Numbered from the stretch's first letter, positions 44,847 through 53,692 are shown. The stretch is DNA of 64,000 nt from Mesorhizobium alhagi CCNWXJ12-2 (GCF_000236565.1 NZ_AHAM01000144.1:1-64000), one strand, 5' to 3'. The notes: generated by a model from the sequence alone, not told the origin. Made by a program: numbers and translations.

Positions 44847-45823
44847 CCGAACCACCCCAGCCGGTTCTTGCCCCGGAACAGCGCGAATGCGCCCATGCTG
44901 ACCGCCACGAGCAGCACCCCGCCCTGGAACAGCGGCTGCCACAGCGGATCGAAATCGAAGACGAACAGCAGATCGCCGATGGTGCGGAAGGCGAACGCCC
45001 CGAAGATCGCGCCGATGGCGCTGCCCTTGCCGCCGAACAGGGCTACGCCGCCGAGCACGACGGCGGCGATGGAAAACAGCGTATAGGCATTGCCGCTCGC
45101 AAGCGCCGCCTCGCCCGTATAGGTGAAGAAGGTCAGGAACAGGCCGCCGATCGAGGCGAGCAGGCCGCCAAGCGTGTAGGCGATGAATTTGGCGCGCCGG
45201 ATCGGCACGCCCGACATATACGCTGCGACGTCGGAGGAGCCGGCGGCATAGGCGGCGCGGCCGGTCACGGAGCGCCTGAACGGGATCCAGACAACCAGAA
45301 CCACGGCGACCAGTGTGACCAGGCTCGCCGGCACCACGCCGAAAAGGCGGCCGGTCAGCGCGTCGGCCAGATCCTCATTGACGGAACCGCCGGGAAACGG
45401 CCGCAGCATCAGCGCGATGCCGAAATAGACGGCGCCGGTGGCGATAGTGGTGACGATCGGCTGAAGCCTGCCGTAGATGACGATGGCGCCGTTGATGGCG
45501 CCGCAGAGTAGGCCGACGAGAAGCACCGCCGCGACGCCGAGAGCGGTTTCCATCGGCGTTCCGACGACCAGCCAAGAGGCCAGGCAGTTCGTCAGGATGA
45601 AGATCATCCCGACGGAAAGATCGATGCCTGCGGTGATGACCACCAGCGTCTGCGCCATCGCCACGAAGGCGAGCAGCACGCCCTTGTTGGAGGCGGTCTG
45701 GACCACATTGGCGGTCAGCCCGGCGGGATGGTTCGCGGTGTAGAGGATGAACATCGCGACGAAGATGCCGAACGCGAGCAGCGTGCCGCGCTGTTCCGCC
45801 GCCCAGTAGCGCCAATCCTTCAT
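44843..45823 (-). CDS. Sugar ABC transporter permease (RbsC-like) 1
   Basis: This 326-residue permease is of the same family, with TAGIDLSVGMIFILTNCLAS and AVVLGGVALFGGKGSAIGA. ATG 45823 is preceded by GGAGACGGCGG. It would normally follow the ATPase gene directly, but a plus-strand brnTA pair lies in between. Transcription from the operon promoter would have to read through brnTA in antisense, unless a separate promoter exists in the short gap at 45824-45903. Confidence 0.9.
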   Translation of the reverse strand: MKDWRYWAAEQRGTLLAFGIFVAMFILYTANHPAGLTANVVQTASNKGVLLAFVAMAQTLVVITAGIDLSVGMIFILTNCLASWLVVGTPMETALGVAAVLLVGLLCGAINGAIVIYGRLQPIVTTIATGAVYFGIALMLRPFPGGSVNEDLADALTGRLFGVVPASLVTLVAVVLVVWIPFRRSVTGRAAYAAGSSDVAAYMSGVPIRRAKFIAYTLGGLLASIGGLFLTFFTYTGEAALASGNAYTLFSIAAVVLGGVALFGGKGSAIGAIFGAFAFRTIGDLLFVFDFDPLWQPLFQGGVLLVAVSMGAFALFRGKNRLGWFG

Positions 45824-45903
45824 GCCGCCGTCTCCGCACAATGAAGCCGACCAGTCCTAAAAAAACTCTCGTAATTGGGATTTAATGGGGGTACAATAAT
45901 TTT

Positions 45904-46209
45904 GTGGATAAGCCGCGTCGGTTCACTTTCGATCCGTTGAAGAACCGTCGCAACGTAGCGGAGCGCGGCATCGACTTTGTGCAGGCCAAGGGATTTGATT
46001 TTTCCACTGCGATCGTAGCGACGGACGACCGCAAGGACTACGGCGAAGTGCGCGAAGTTGCGGCCGGCTTTGTCGGGCAGCGCCTGCACATCATTGTCTT
46101 CACGATGAGAGGCGGTGTTTGCCACATCATCTCGCTTCGCAAAGCCAACAAACGAGAGATCAAAACCTATGTCCAAAAAACAACCGGACTGGAAAGAGGC
46201 GGCGCGTAA
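45904..46209 (+). CDS. brnT: BrnT-family toxin
   Basis: This 101-residue BrnT (DUF497) ribonuclease toxin has the N-terminal FTFDPLKNRRNVAERGIDF and the C-terminal IISLRKANKREIKTY, the latter diagnostic of BrnT. It starts with GTG 45904 downstream of an AT-rich stretch with TACAAT at 45892-45897. The toxin gene precedes the antitoxin gene and overlaps it by 41 nt, the usual brnTA order. It lies on the strand opposite to the sugar importer operon it interrupts. Confidence 0.9.
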   Translation: MDKPRRFTFDPLKNRRNVAERGIDFVQAKGFDFSTAIVATDDRKDYGEVREVAAGFVGQRLHIIVFTMRGGVCHIISLRKANKREIKTYVQKTTGLERGGA

Positions 46210-46456
46210 GGCGCTCGCAAACCTCGACGAAATAAGCGATGCCGAAGACGCATCGATAAGCGCTGATGCGTTGGCCGATCCGGACAACCCGCCGGCGGAC
46301 GATCTCCTGCGCAGAAGAGGACGCCCTGTGAGCCCTAACCGCAAGCGCGCGATCAAGCTACGGATCGATCCGGATGTGATCGACCGATTCCGGCAAAGCG
46401 GGCCTGGATGGCAGAGCCGGATGAACGACGTGTTGCGCAAGGCGGTCGGGCTATAA
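46169..46456 (+). CDS. brnA: BrnA-family antitoxin
   Basis: This 95-residue antitoxin has an acidic, helical N-terminal half that should cap BrnT. Its C-terminal ribbon-helix-helix DNA-binding region reads KLRIDPDVIDRFRQSGPGWQ and then SRMNDVLRKAVGL, the BrnA pattern. ATG 46169 lies inside the brnT frame. The gene converges on the sugar ATPase gene with 4 bp between stop codons. Confidence 0.9.
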   Translation: MSKKQPDWKEAARKALANLDEISDAEDASISADALADPDNPPADDLLRRRGRPVSPNRKRAIKLRIDPDVIDRFRQSGPGWQSRMNDVLRKAVGL

Positions 46457-46460
46457 TTAC

Positions 46461-48005
46461 TCATGCGCCCGCTCCCGCAGCCATGCCGACTTCTCCGCCC
46501 TTGATGTTGAGCGCGCTGGCGATCAGCGCCCGTTCGGTGATCTCCTCTCCGGCCAGTTCGCGCTTGATGGCTCCGTCATAGAGCACCAGCACGCGGTCGC
46601 AGCAGCCGATCAGTTCGTCATAGTCAGTGGAATAGAAGATGATCGCGGCGCCGGCATCGGCGAGCTGGCGCAGCAACTGGTAAAGTTCCTGCTTGGTGCC
46701 GACATCGATGCCGCGCGTCGGGTCGTTGAGCAGGATGATGCGCGGCTTGCGCATCAGCCATTTGGCGATCACCACCTTCTGCTGGTTGCCGCCCGAAAGC
46801 GCGCCGACGGGAATGTCGACGCCCGCCGTGCGGATGGCGAGCAGGCGGACCATCTCGTCGATCAGCCGTTGCTCGGCGGCGCGGTCGATCACGCCGCCGC
46901 TGGAGATGCGGTCGAGAGCGGCGAAGGAAAGGTTCTCGCGCACGGTCATCGGCAGCATCAGGCCTTCGGTCTTGCGGTCCTCCGGGATCAGCGCCATGCC
47001 GATGCCTTCGGCGCGGGCCGCTGCTGGACTGGCGATCGAGGCGGGCCGGCCGTCGACCAGTACCTCGCCCGAAACGCCGCGCAACACGCCGAACAGGGCC
47101 AAAAGCAGTTCGCGCTGCCCCTGCCCGTCCAGCCCGCCGAGGCCGATCACCTCGCCCGCCCGGACCGACAGCGATATGTTGCGCAGCCGGCCGTTCCAGC
47201 CGAGATTGCGGCATTCCAGCACCGGCGGAAGATCACTGGCGACAGCCGGCGGCTTGGGCGGAAAGATGTGGCTGTATTCGCGGCCGATCATCAGTTCGAC
47301 GACTTCATTGTCGGACTTGCTGCCGGCCTTGTAGGTCGCGACGTTGCGGCCGTTGCGGAACACCGTGCACTCGTCGGCGAGTTCGGCGATCTCGTGCATG
47401 CGGTGCGAGATGTAGAGAAGGGCGAGACCTTCCGAGCGCAACCGCTTCAGCACGGCGAACACTTTCGAGACGTCCGCAGCCGTCAGCGCCGAGGTCGCTT
47501 CATCGAGGATCAGGATGCGCGGCTTGCGCGCCAGGGCCTTGGCGATTTCCACCATCTGCCGGCGCGAGAGCGGCAGGTCCTTGACCAGCGCCAGGGGATG
47601 GATGTCGGCCGCCCCCGCGCGCGCCAGCGCCTCCTCGGCGATCCTGCGCTGCGCCTTGCGGTCGATCATGCCGAACTTCTTCGGCGGATCGGAGATGACG
47701 ATGTTGTCGGCGACGCTGAGATCGGGGATCAGCGACAGTTCCTGGAAGATGCAGACGATGCCGGCCTTGTTGGCTTCGGCCGGCGAGGCGAAGGAGACCT
47801 CGTGGCCGGCCATCGTCATGCGGCCCTCGTCCGGTGCGACGACGCCGGCCATGACCTTTATGAGCGTCGACTTGCCGGCGCCGTTCTCGCCCAGGATGGC
47901 GTGGATGCGGCCGGCATGGACCCGAATCTCCGCCTGCTCCAGCGCTCGAACGCCGCCATAGCGTTTCGAGACGCCTTCCATCTGGAAGAGGGATTCACCG
48001 CTCAT
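46461..48005 (-). CDS. Sugar ABC transporter ATP-binding protein (RbsA-like)
   Basis: This 514-residue double-ATPase has two nucleotide-binding halves. The first has GENGAGKST (near residue 39), LSRRQMVEIAKAL and ILILDEATSAL. The second has the degenerate GGLDGQGQRE P-loop region, LSGGNQQKVVIAKWL and ILLNDPTRGIDVG, as usual for RbsA/XylG/MglA. It energises the two RbsC-like permeases. It lies downstream of the binding-protein gene behind a long palindromic element. Confidence 0.92.
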   Translation of the reverse strand: MSGESLFQMEGVSKRYGGVRALEQAEIRVHAGRIHAILGENGAGKSTLIKVMAGVVAPDEGRMTMAGHEVSFASPAEANKAGIVCIFQELSLIPDLSVADNIVISDPPKKFGMIDRKAQRRIAEEALARAGAADIHPLALVKDLPLSRRQMVEIAKALARKPRILILDEATSALTAADVSKVFAVLKRLRSEGLALLYISHRMHEIAELADECTVFRNGRNVATYKAGSKSDNEVVELMIGREYSHIFPPKPPAVASDLPPVLECRNLGWNGRLRNISLSVRAGEVIGLGGLDGQGQRELLLALFGVLRGVSGEVLVDGRPASIASPAAARAEGIGMALIPEDRKTEGLMLPMTVRENLSFAALDRISSGGVIDRAAEQRLIDEMVRLLAIRTAGVDIPVGALSGGNQQKVVIAKWLMRKPRIILLNDPTRGIDVGTKQELYQLLRQLADAGAAIIFYSTDYDELIGCCDRVLVLYDGAIKRELAGEEITERALIASALNIKGGEVGMAAGAGA

Positions 48006-48045
48006 AACGCCTGGCTCCGGTCTTGTGAGTGCGGCGCGCGACCTT

Positions 48046-48184
48046 GCCTTCTCCCCTTGTGGGAGAAGGTGGATCGGCGCGTAGCGCCGAGACGGATGAG
48101 GGGTGTTGGACGGATCGCCACGCTGGAATACCCCTCATCCGACCTCGCTCCGCTCGGCCACCTTCTCCCACAAGGGGAGAAGGC
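48046..48184. repeat. Long composite inverted repeat between sugar-binding protein and ATPase genes
   Basis: Outer arms of 27 bp (48046-48072 and 48158-48184) are perfect reverse complements; each contains a CTTCTCCC/GGGAGAAG sub-palindrome. Inner arms CGGATGAGGGGT (48093-48104) and ACCCCTCATCCG (48130-48141) also pair. In the minus-strand message this lies 15 nt after the binding-protein coding region. The gap contains no gene. Confidence 0.85.
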
Positions 48185-48198
48185 AGGACGGCGTCAGA

Positions 48199-49323
48199 TT
48201 ACTGGTTCGCTTCCGTCTGGCCCATGATCTCCTGCGCGGTGAAGTTGATGCCGCAGGTCGGGAAGGAATTGCCGACGAAGAAATTGTCGGACTGGTCGGG
48301 GAAGTAGTCCTCGTTCTCCTTGAAATTCGGATCCTCGACGATCGCCAGCGGCAGCTTGACCGACTGGGGAACGACATTGCCCTCAAGAGCCGCGATGGCG
48401 GTCTTGATGGCGACGGCTACCTGAGCCGGTCCGGTGCCGGCCGAGGAGCACTTCAGGCCGTCGGCCGAGAATTTGGCGCAGAATTTACGGAAGCCGTTCT
48501 CGGTCTCAGCGCCGATCGGCACCCAGGGGTGCTTGGCGTCGATCATCGCCTGCACCACGCCGGTGTCGCCGCCCTGCGCGGTGATGCCGTCGAAGGTCTT
48601 GTGCACGGCGATGGCGTCGGCGGTCGCCTTCTGGGCGGTCGGGTCGTCCCACTTGCCGAGAACCTCGACCACTTCCCATTTCTTGCCGGACGCTGCGAAC
48701 GTCTCGTGGATGCCGTTGTGGCGGTCGGTGTCGACCGACGTGCCGGCGACGCCGCGCACTTCGAGCACCTTGCCGCCTTCCGGCAGGTGCTTGATCAGCC
48801 AGTCCGCCCACAGCACGCCGAGACCCTTCTGGTCGACATTGACGTTGATGGCGTCCTCGGTGTCGAGAATGTTGTCGAAGGCGACCAGGATGACGCCGGC
48901 TTCCTTTGCGCGCTTGATGACGGGCGCGAAGGCTGTCGGGTTCTGGGCATTGACGACGATCGCGTCATAGCCTGAGTCGATGAAGTTGTTGATCGCCGAG
49001 ATCTGCGCCGGAACGTCCTCGCCGGTAGAGACGACCTTGAACTCCTTGAGCTTGGCCGCGACTTCCGGCTGCGCGGCGTAGGCCTTGGCGGTCTGGATCA
49101 TCTGGATGCGCCAAGTGTTGGCGATGTAGCCGTTGGCGAGCGCGATCCGGAACGGACCTTCCTTCTTCGGGTATTTCAGAAATTTGGTGTCGGCGGACCA
49201 CGGCGCAAAGCATTCCGGCTCGGCGGACGGGCCGCTTACGACTTCCGGCTCGGCCATGGCCGTCGTGTTCAACATGACGAGTGCGGTGGCGGCAACGATG
49301 CCGCCAAGAACGGTTCTGATCAT
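48199..49323 (-). CDS. Periplasmic sugar-binding protein
   Basis: This 374-residue periplasmic binding protein of the ribose/galactose type (Peripla_BP_4) has a signal peptide of about 28 residues ending TTAMA. The mature core has IALANGYIANTWRIQMIQTAKA, GYDAIVVNAQNPTAF and GITAQGGDTGVVQAM, typical of the sugar-binding clefts. Two C-terminal Cys (KFCAKF, LKCSS) may form a disulfide. GGGAGGAAT precedes ATG 49323. It is the first gene of the importer operon, 180 bp downstream of a LacI-type operator. Confidence 0.9.
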   Translation of the reverse strand: MIRTVLGGIVAATALVMLNTTAMAEPEVVSGPSAEPECFAPWSADTKFLKYPKKEGPFRIALANGYIANTWRIQMIQTAKAYAAQPEVAAKLKEFKVVSTGEDVPAQISAINNFIDSGYDAIVVNAQNPTAFAPVIKRAKEAGVILVAFDNILDTEDAINVNVDQKGLGVLWADWLIKHLPEGGKVLEVRGVAGTSVDTDRHNGIHETFAASGKKWEVVEVLGKWDDPTAQKATADAIAVHKTFDGITAQGGDTGVVQAMIDAKHPWVPIGAETENGFRKFCAKFSADGLKCSSAGTGPAQVAVAIKTAIAALEGNVVPQSVKLPLAIVEDPNFKENEDYFPDQSDNFFVGNSFPTCGINFTAQEIMGQTEANQ

Positions 49324-49503
49324 CGATATTCCTCCCAAATGCTGTTCTGTTTGACTGTAGTCCCGTAGAATCTGGCCTCCTGCAGCGGCTGCGCTCCCAT
49401 CCGGGAAGCTCTCCTCCAGCCGGCTGCGTTTGACCTGATTTATCCGACAATATCAATTTCACAAGCCGCGCGCCACAGTCAGAAGCGCGAGCTTGCAGCA
49501 ATT

Positions 49504-49519
49504 ATGGTAGCGCTACCAT
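49504..49519. promoter_or_regulatory. Perfect 16-bp LacI-type operator
   Basis: ATGGTAGC-GCTACCAT is an unbroken palindrome with the central CG typical of LacI/GalR sites. It lies in the 236-bp gap between the LacI-family gene and the sugar-binding-protein gene, so it should control the importer operon. It resembles gluconate-repressor operators in layout. The rest of the gap holds the leader only. Confidence 0.8.
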
Positions 49520-49559
49520 TTCGCGCTGTAAAGCGGCTTTCCGCGACGTAAGATTTCAG

Positions 49560-50627
49560 TCAGCGAGCCCGTTTCGTGCTTTCGCGCGGCATCAATTCGA
49601 AGCCGATATCGACCATCGGTTGCGGCGGCCTGTCGCCCGAAATCGCCGCCCGGGCCATGCTCACCGCCAGCCTGCCAATTTCGTAGCGATGCGTCCTGAC
49701 GCTGGTAATCGAAGGAAATGCGGCTTCCATCATCTCGAGGTCGTTGAAGCCGGCAATGCCGACGGCTGAAGGCACGGCGAGCCCAGCGCCGTGGCATTCG
49801 AAGAGAACGCCGAGGGCGAGGTCGTCATTGTTGCAGAAGACGGCATCGAGCGCCGGCATCTTCGCCCGTGCCTCGCGAAACAGGTCGCGCCCGAGCGACA
49901 CGCTCGAGGGCACGGTGGTGGTGGTGACGAGCCGCGGGTCGAATATGCCGGCGTCCTCCATCGCCGCCCTGTAGCCGGCCAGGCGGCGCTTCGAACGCGG
50001 GTCCATCCGAGCGCCGATGAAGCCGATATTGCGGTAGCCGGCTTCGGCCAGATGACGGGCCGCCGCCCGGCCGCCCTCGAAATGCGAAAACCCGACCATC
50101 ATGTCCACGGGGTCGGGACCGGTCTCCATGATCTGGACGACCGGGCAGCCGGCGTTTTCCAGCAAAGCGCGGGCGGCCGGCGTCTGGTCGATGCCGGAGA
50201 CGATCAGCGCGGACGGACGCTGGCTGAGGAACACCTGCAGCAGACGCTCCTCTTCCAGCCCCGAATAATGCGTATGACCGATCTGGACCTGAAGGTGGCT
50301 GTCGCCGAGCCCGTCATAGATGCCGCGCACCACTTCGGCGAAAACACTGTTGGTGAGCGACGGCACCAGCACGCCGATCACATCGGCGCGTGCGGAAGCG
50401 AGCGCGCGGGCGTTGCGGTCGGGTACGTAGCCCAGCTCCGCGACGGCGGCGGCGACCAGGCGGCGCAGTTCCGGCGAGACGCGTCCCGGCTCACGCAAAG
50501 CCCGCGAAACGGTGATGGCGCCGACGCCGGCGCGAAGCGCCACATCGGCAATTGTCGGGCGGCCGCCGCCACGGCGAGCACGCGGCTTCACCAGTTCTGC
50601 GTCGGGCCCGCTCTCATCCTGTGGCAT
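49560..50627 (-). CDS. LacI-family regulator (gluconate-repressor type)
   Basis: This 355-residue repressor has an N-terminal helix-turn-helix (TIADVALRAGVGAITVSRAL) and hinge helix (VPDRNARALAS), followed by a periplasmic-binding-like effector domain starting DVIGVLVPSLTNSVFAE. ATG 50627 gives a normal length with a 20-residue basic extension. It lies upstream of, and on the same strand as, the sugar importer and gluconokinase genes, with a matching palindrome in between. A gluconate-type effector is likely but inferred. Confidence 0.9.
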   Translation of the reverse strand: MPQDESGPDAELVKPRARRGGGRPTIADVALRAGVGAITVSRALREPGRVSPELRRLVAAAVAELGYVPDRNARALASARADVIGVLVPSLTNSVFAEVVRGIYDGLGDSHLQVQIGHTHYSGLEEERLLQVFLSQRPSALIVSGIDQTPAARALLENAGCPVVQIMETGPDPVDMMVGFSHFEGGRAAARHLAEAGYRNIGFIGARMDPRSKRRLAGYRAAMEDAGIFDPRLVTTTTVPSSVSLGRDLFREARAKMPALDAVFCNNDDLALGVLFECHGAGLAVPSAVGIAGFNDLEMMEAAFPSITSVRTHRYEIGRLAVSMARAAISGDRPPQPMVDIGFELMPRESTKRAR

Positions 50628-50711
50628 GCCTACCCCGCGACTAGCCAGCCGAGCCTGACCGGCAAGAGCTATGGGGTCGCGCAGCGCCCGCGCCGTGTCA
50701 AGCCGCCTCAC

Positions 50712-51194
50712 TCATCGCAGTCGGGTAAGGTCGGCTGCTCGGTTCTCGACGATGGCTTCCATCGAAAAGAAGCCGGTCACCGTGGCCAGGTCGAAATTGG
50801 TGATGAGCCGCTGATAAAAGGCGTCGTAGCCGGCCATGCCCCTGGTCACCACCTTGACGAGATAATCCCAATCGCCGCCGATCCGGTAGAAGTCGATGAC
50901 TTCGGGCAGGCGTTCGACGTGTTTTCGGAAACTGTCGGCCCACTCCTTCGAGTGATGGCGGGTGCGGATCATCACGAAAACGGTGAGGTCGAGACCGAGC
51001 GCCGCCAGATCGATATTGGTGCGCGAGCCGAGGACGAGGCCGCTGGCTTTCAGCCGCTGCAGCCTGCGCCAGCAGGCGTTCTGGGACAGGCCGACGCGGT
51101 CCGCCAGATCCCGCTGCGAGAGGGTTGCGTCTTTTTGCAGGCAGGTCAGAATCTTCAGATCAAAGCTATCGATGTTTTCCATTTTTTCGATCAT
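50712..51194 (-). CDS. Lrp/AsnC-family regulator
   Basis: This 160-residue regulator has an N-terminal winged helix (FDLKILTCLQKDATLSQRDL, then ADRVGLSQNACWRRLQRLKA) and a C-terminal RAM domain (VFVMIRTRHHSKEW...WDYLVKVVTRGMAGYDAF). It starts at ATG 51194 or ATG 51182. It is divergent from a cysteine-desulfurase-like gene across 95 bp, so it probably controls that gene and the next one. Related Lrp proteins sense amino acids such as cysteine, which would fit its neighbours. Confidence 0.88.
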   Translation of the reverse strand: MIEKMENIDSFDLKILTCLQKDATLSQRDLADRVGLSQNACWRRLQRLKASGLVLGSRTNIDLAALGLDLTVFVMIRTRHHSKEWADSFRKHVERLPEVIDFYRIGGDWDYLVKVVTRGMAGYDAFYQRLITNFDLATVTGFFSMEAIVENRAADLTRLR

Positions 51195-51289
51195 GTGACA
51201 CAAGACATCCGCCAAGTCGCAGAATTTCGGTAAAGTTTCAACCCGCCTGCTGCGGTATTCTCACCGGCATAGTTCGCTGGAGGTTTGCC

Positions 51290-52762
51290 ATGCCTACGAT
51301 ACGCCGCGAAACCGCCGCCGATCCGGGTTTGCTCCGGCAATTTCGGGTGGCGCTTTCTTCGGGCGACGTAATCGAACGACTGCGGGCCGGCCTGATCGGC
51401 AACGATGCCATGATCGACGGGCCGTTCGGGCTGAAGCCCCTTGTCTATGCCGACTACGTGGCCTCGGGCCGGGCGCTGATGCAGGTCGAGGAGTTCGTGC
51501 TGGCAAGGGTCCTGCCCTTCTACGCCAACAGCCATACCGAGGCGTCCTACTGCGGCGGCTTCATGACCAGGCTGCGGCGCGAGGCCCGCGCCGCGATCGG
51601 CGAGTGCTGCGGCGCAACGGACGAGCACGCCGTGATCTTCGCGGGATCGGGAGCGACGGCCGGCCTCAACCGGCTGGTCTCGCTGCTCGGCGTGACCGAA
51701 GCAGTGGCTTCCGGCAGGCTGGCCCGCATCATCATCGGCCCCTACGAGCATCATTCGAACATACTGCCCTGGCGCGAAAGCGGCGCGGAAGTGATCGAGA
51801 TCGCCGAAGACCCGTCCGGCGGCCCGGATCTCGCGGCGCTCGGCGCGGCGTTGCGCGATGCCAGCGGCATCGACTGCGTGATCTGCGCCTTCTCCGCCGC
51901 ATCCAACGTGACTGGCATCGTAACCGACGTCGCCGCGGTGACGCGCATGGTCAAGGCGGCGGGCGCCAGGATGGTCTGGGACTATGCGGGCGCAGGCCCC
52001 TACCTGCCCATATCCATGTCTCCCGCGGCGAACGCCGAGATCGACGCTATCGTGGTGTCGCCGCACAAATTCATCGGCGGTCCAGGAGCGTCGGGCGTTC
52101 TGATCGTGCGGCGCGACGCGGTGGCGGCGACGAAGCCGTCCTGGCCCGGCGGCGGGACGGTGCGGTTCGTCTCACCCACGGCCCATGATTACAGCGACAG
52201 AATCGAGGCGCGCGAGGAAGCCGGAACGCCCAATGTCGTCGGCGACATCCGCGCGGCTCTGGCTTTCCTGGTCAAGGACGCCATCGGCGCGGAGGCCATG
52301 CAAAACCGCAATGCCGACCTCACCCGGCGCGCGACGGCGGCATGGAGAGAGGTGGAGCAGATCGAACTGCTCGGCTGCCGGGCGGCGCCAAAACTGCCGA
52401 TCTTTTCCTTCAGGGTGCGGGACGGGAATGGCGGCTATGTGCATCAGCAGTTGGTGACGCGCATGCTGAGCGATCGCTTCGGCATCCAGGCGCGGGGCGG
52501 CTGCGCATGCGCCGGCCCATACGTGCACCGCCTGCTTTCGATCGATGATGCGGAATCCGAGAGGATGCGGTGGGCGATCCTGGCCGGCGAGGAGATGGAG
52601 AAGCCGGGCTTCATCCGTCTCAATTTCAGCGTTCTCCTGCCCGACGACAAGGTGAAGTTCATCCTGGACGCCGTCGCCGAACTAGCCCGCGATGCGGGAC
52701 AGTTCGTTCCGCGCTATGATGTCGACGCCGGCCGGGCGATCTTCTTTCCGCACGCGGCCTGA
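51290..52762 (+). CDS. Class V aminotransferase, cysteine-desulfurase-like
   Basis: This 490-residue PLP enzyme of the NifS/SufS fold has PLP lysine Lys260 in SPHKFIGGPGASG and stacking His154 (YEHHSN). Cys405 and Cys407 in RGGCACAGPYVHRL lie where SufS-type desulfurases have the persulfide-forming cysteine. It is about 80 residues longer than SufS. GGAGG precedes ATG 51290. Its partners are a divergent Lrp regulator and a downstream persulfide-dioxygenase-like gene 17 nt away. That points to removal of sulfur from cysteine or a similar thiol amino acid rather than to Fe-S assembly. Confidence 0.85.
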   Translation: MPTIRRETAADPGLLRQFRVALSSGDVIERLRAGLIGNDAMIDGPFGLKPLVYADYVASGRALMQVEEFVLARVLPFYANSHTEASYCGGFMTRLRREARAAIGECCGATDEHAVIFAGSGATAGLNRLVSLLGVTEAVASGRLARIIIGPYEHHSNILPWRESGAEVIEIAEDPSGGPDLAALGAALRDASGIDCVICAFSAASNVTGIVTDVAAVTRMVKAAGARMVWDYAGAGPYLPISMSPAANAEIDAIVVSPHKFIGGPGASGVLIVRRDAVAATKPSWPGGGTVRFVSPTAHDYSDRIEAREEAGTPNVVGDIRAALAFLVKDAIGAEAMQNRNADLTRRATAAWREVEQIELLGCRAAPKLPIFSFRVRDGNGGYVHQQLVTRMLSDRFGIQARGGCACAGPYVHRLLSIDDAESERMRWAILAGEEMEKPGFIRLNFSVLLPDDKVKFILDAVAELARDAGQFVPRYDVDAGRAIFFPHAA

Positions 52763-52779
52763 CGGGGTGGAGATTCCAG

Positions 52780-53655
52780 ATGCAAAGACCCGACGTCGCC
52801 GGCTTCTACGATCCCCGCACCTGCTCGATCCAGTACGTGGTCAGCGATCCGCGAACGCGCAAATGCGCTATTGTCGATCCCGTCCTCGACTTCGACGAGA
52901 AATCGGGTTCGACGGCGACGCACAATGCAGACCGGCTGCTCGACTTCGTGCGGTCACAGGATCTTGACCTGCAGTGGATCCTCGACACGCATCCGCATGC
53001 GGATCATTTCTCGGCGGCGAGCTATCTGAAGTCCAGAACCGGCGCCCCGACTGCCATCGGCGCGCGGATCGTCGACGTCCAGAAGCTCTGGGCGGGGATA
53101 TACAACTGGCCGGAACTGCCCACCGACGGTTCGCAATGGGACCGGCTGTTCGCCAACGGCGAGACCTTCCGGATCGGCGACATCGACACGCGGGTTCTGC
53201 ATTCGCCGGGCCATACGCTGGCCTCGATCACCTATGTCGCGGGCGATGCGGCCTTCGTGCATGACACGATTTTCATGCCGGACAGCGGGACCGCGCGCGC
53301 AGACTTTCCCGGCGGCAGCGCCAGGGCGCTGTGGGCGAGCATACAGGAAATCCTGGCGCTCGACGGCGAGACGCGGGTGTTCGTCGGCCATGATTACCCC
53401 GACGGGCGCGAGCCGCGCTGGGAAAGCACCGTCGCGGAAGAGAAGGAGCGAAACACGCACCTGACGCGCTACCCCAGCGAGGAGGCGTTCGTGGCGTTCC
53501 GCAACGAGCGCGACGGCACGCTGGCAATGCCGAAGCTGATCCTGCATGCGCTGCAGGTCAACATCAATGGCGGCCGCCTCCCCGAGCCGGAGGCGAACGG
53601 CAAGCGCTATCTCAAATTCCCGATCGACGCGCTCTCCGGCGCCGCCTGGGGCTGA
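52780..53655 (+). CDS. Metallo-beta-lactamase-fold persulfide-dioxygenase-like hydrolase
   Basis: This 291-residue metallo-beta-lactamase-fold protein has metal ligands in HPHADH (His71, His73, Asp75, His76), HSPGHT and VGHDY. The DSGTARADFPGG segment resembles the signature of ETHE1/Blh persulfide dioxygenases, which oxidise glutathione persulfide to sulfite. It lies 17 nt after the desulfurase-like gene, so the two probably act in sequence: one frees sulfane sulfur, the other detoxifies it. A glyoxalase-II-like hydrolase is the alternative. Confidence 0.85.
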   Translation: MQRPDVAGFYDPRTCSIQYVVSDPRTRKCAIVDPVLDFDEKSGSTATHNADRLLDFVRSQDLDLQWILDTHPHADHFSAASYLKSRTGAPTAIGARIVDVQKLWAGIYNWPELPTDGSQWDRLFANGETFRIGDIDTRVLHSPGHTLASITYVAGDAAFVHDTIFMPDSGTARADFPGGSARALWASIQEILALDGETRVFVGHDYPDGREPRWESTVAEEKERNTHLTRYPSEEAFVAFRNERDGTLAMPKLILHALQVNINGGRLPEPEANGKRYLKFPIDALSGAAWG

Positions 53656-53692
53656 CAAGGGGCGCTCAACAAGCTGCGCGGCCCCCAATACT

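Noticed and set aside
45875-45897. Sigma-70 promoter for brnT from TTGGGA and TACAAT
   Set aside because: The two boxes are only 11 bp apart, too close for a normal promoter. Only the TACAAT stretch is noted.
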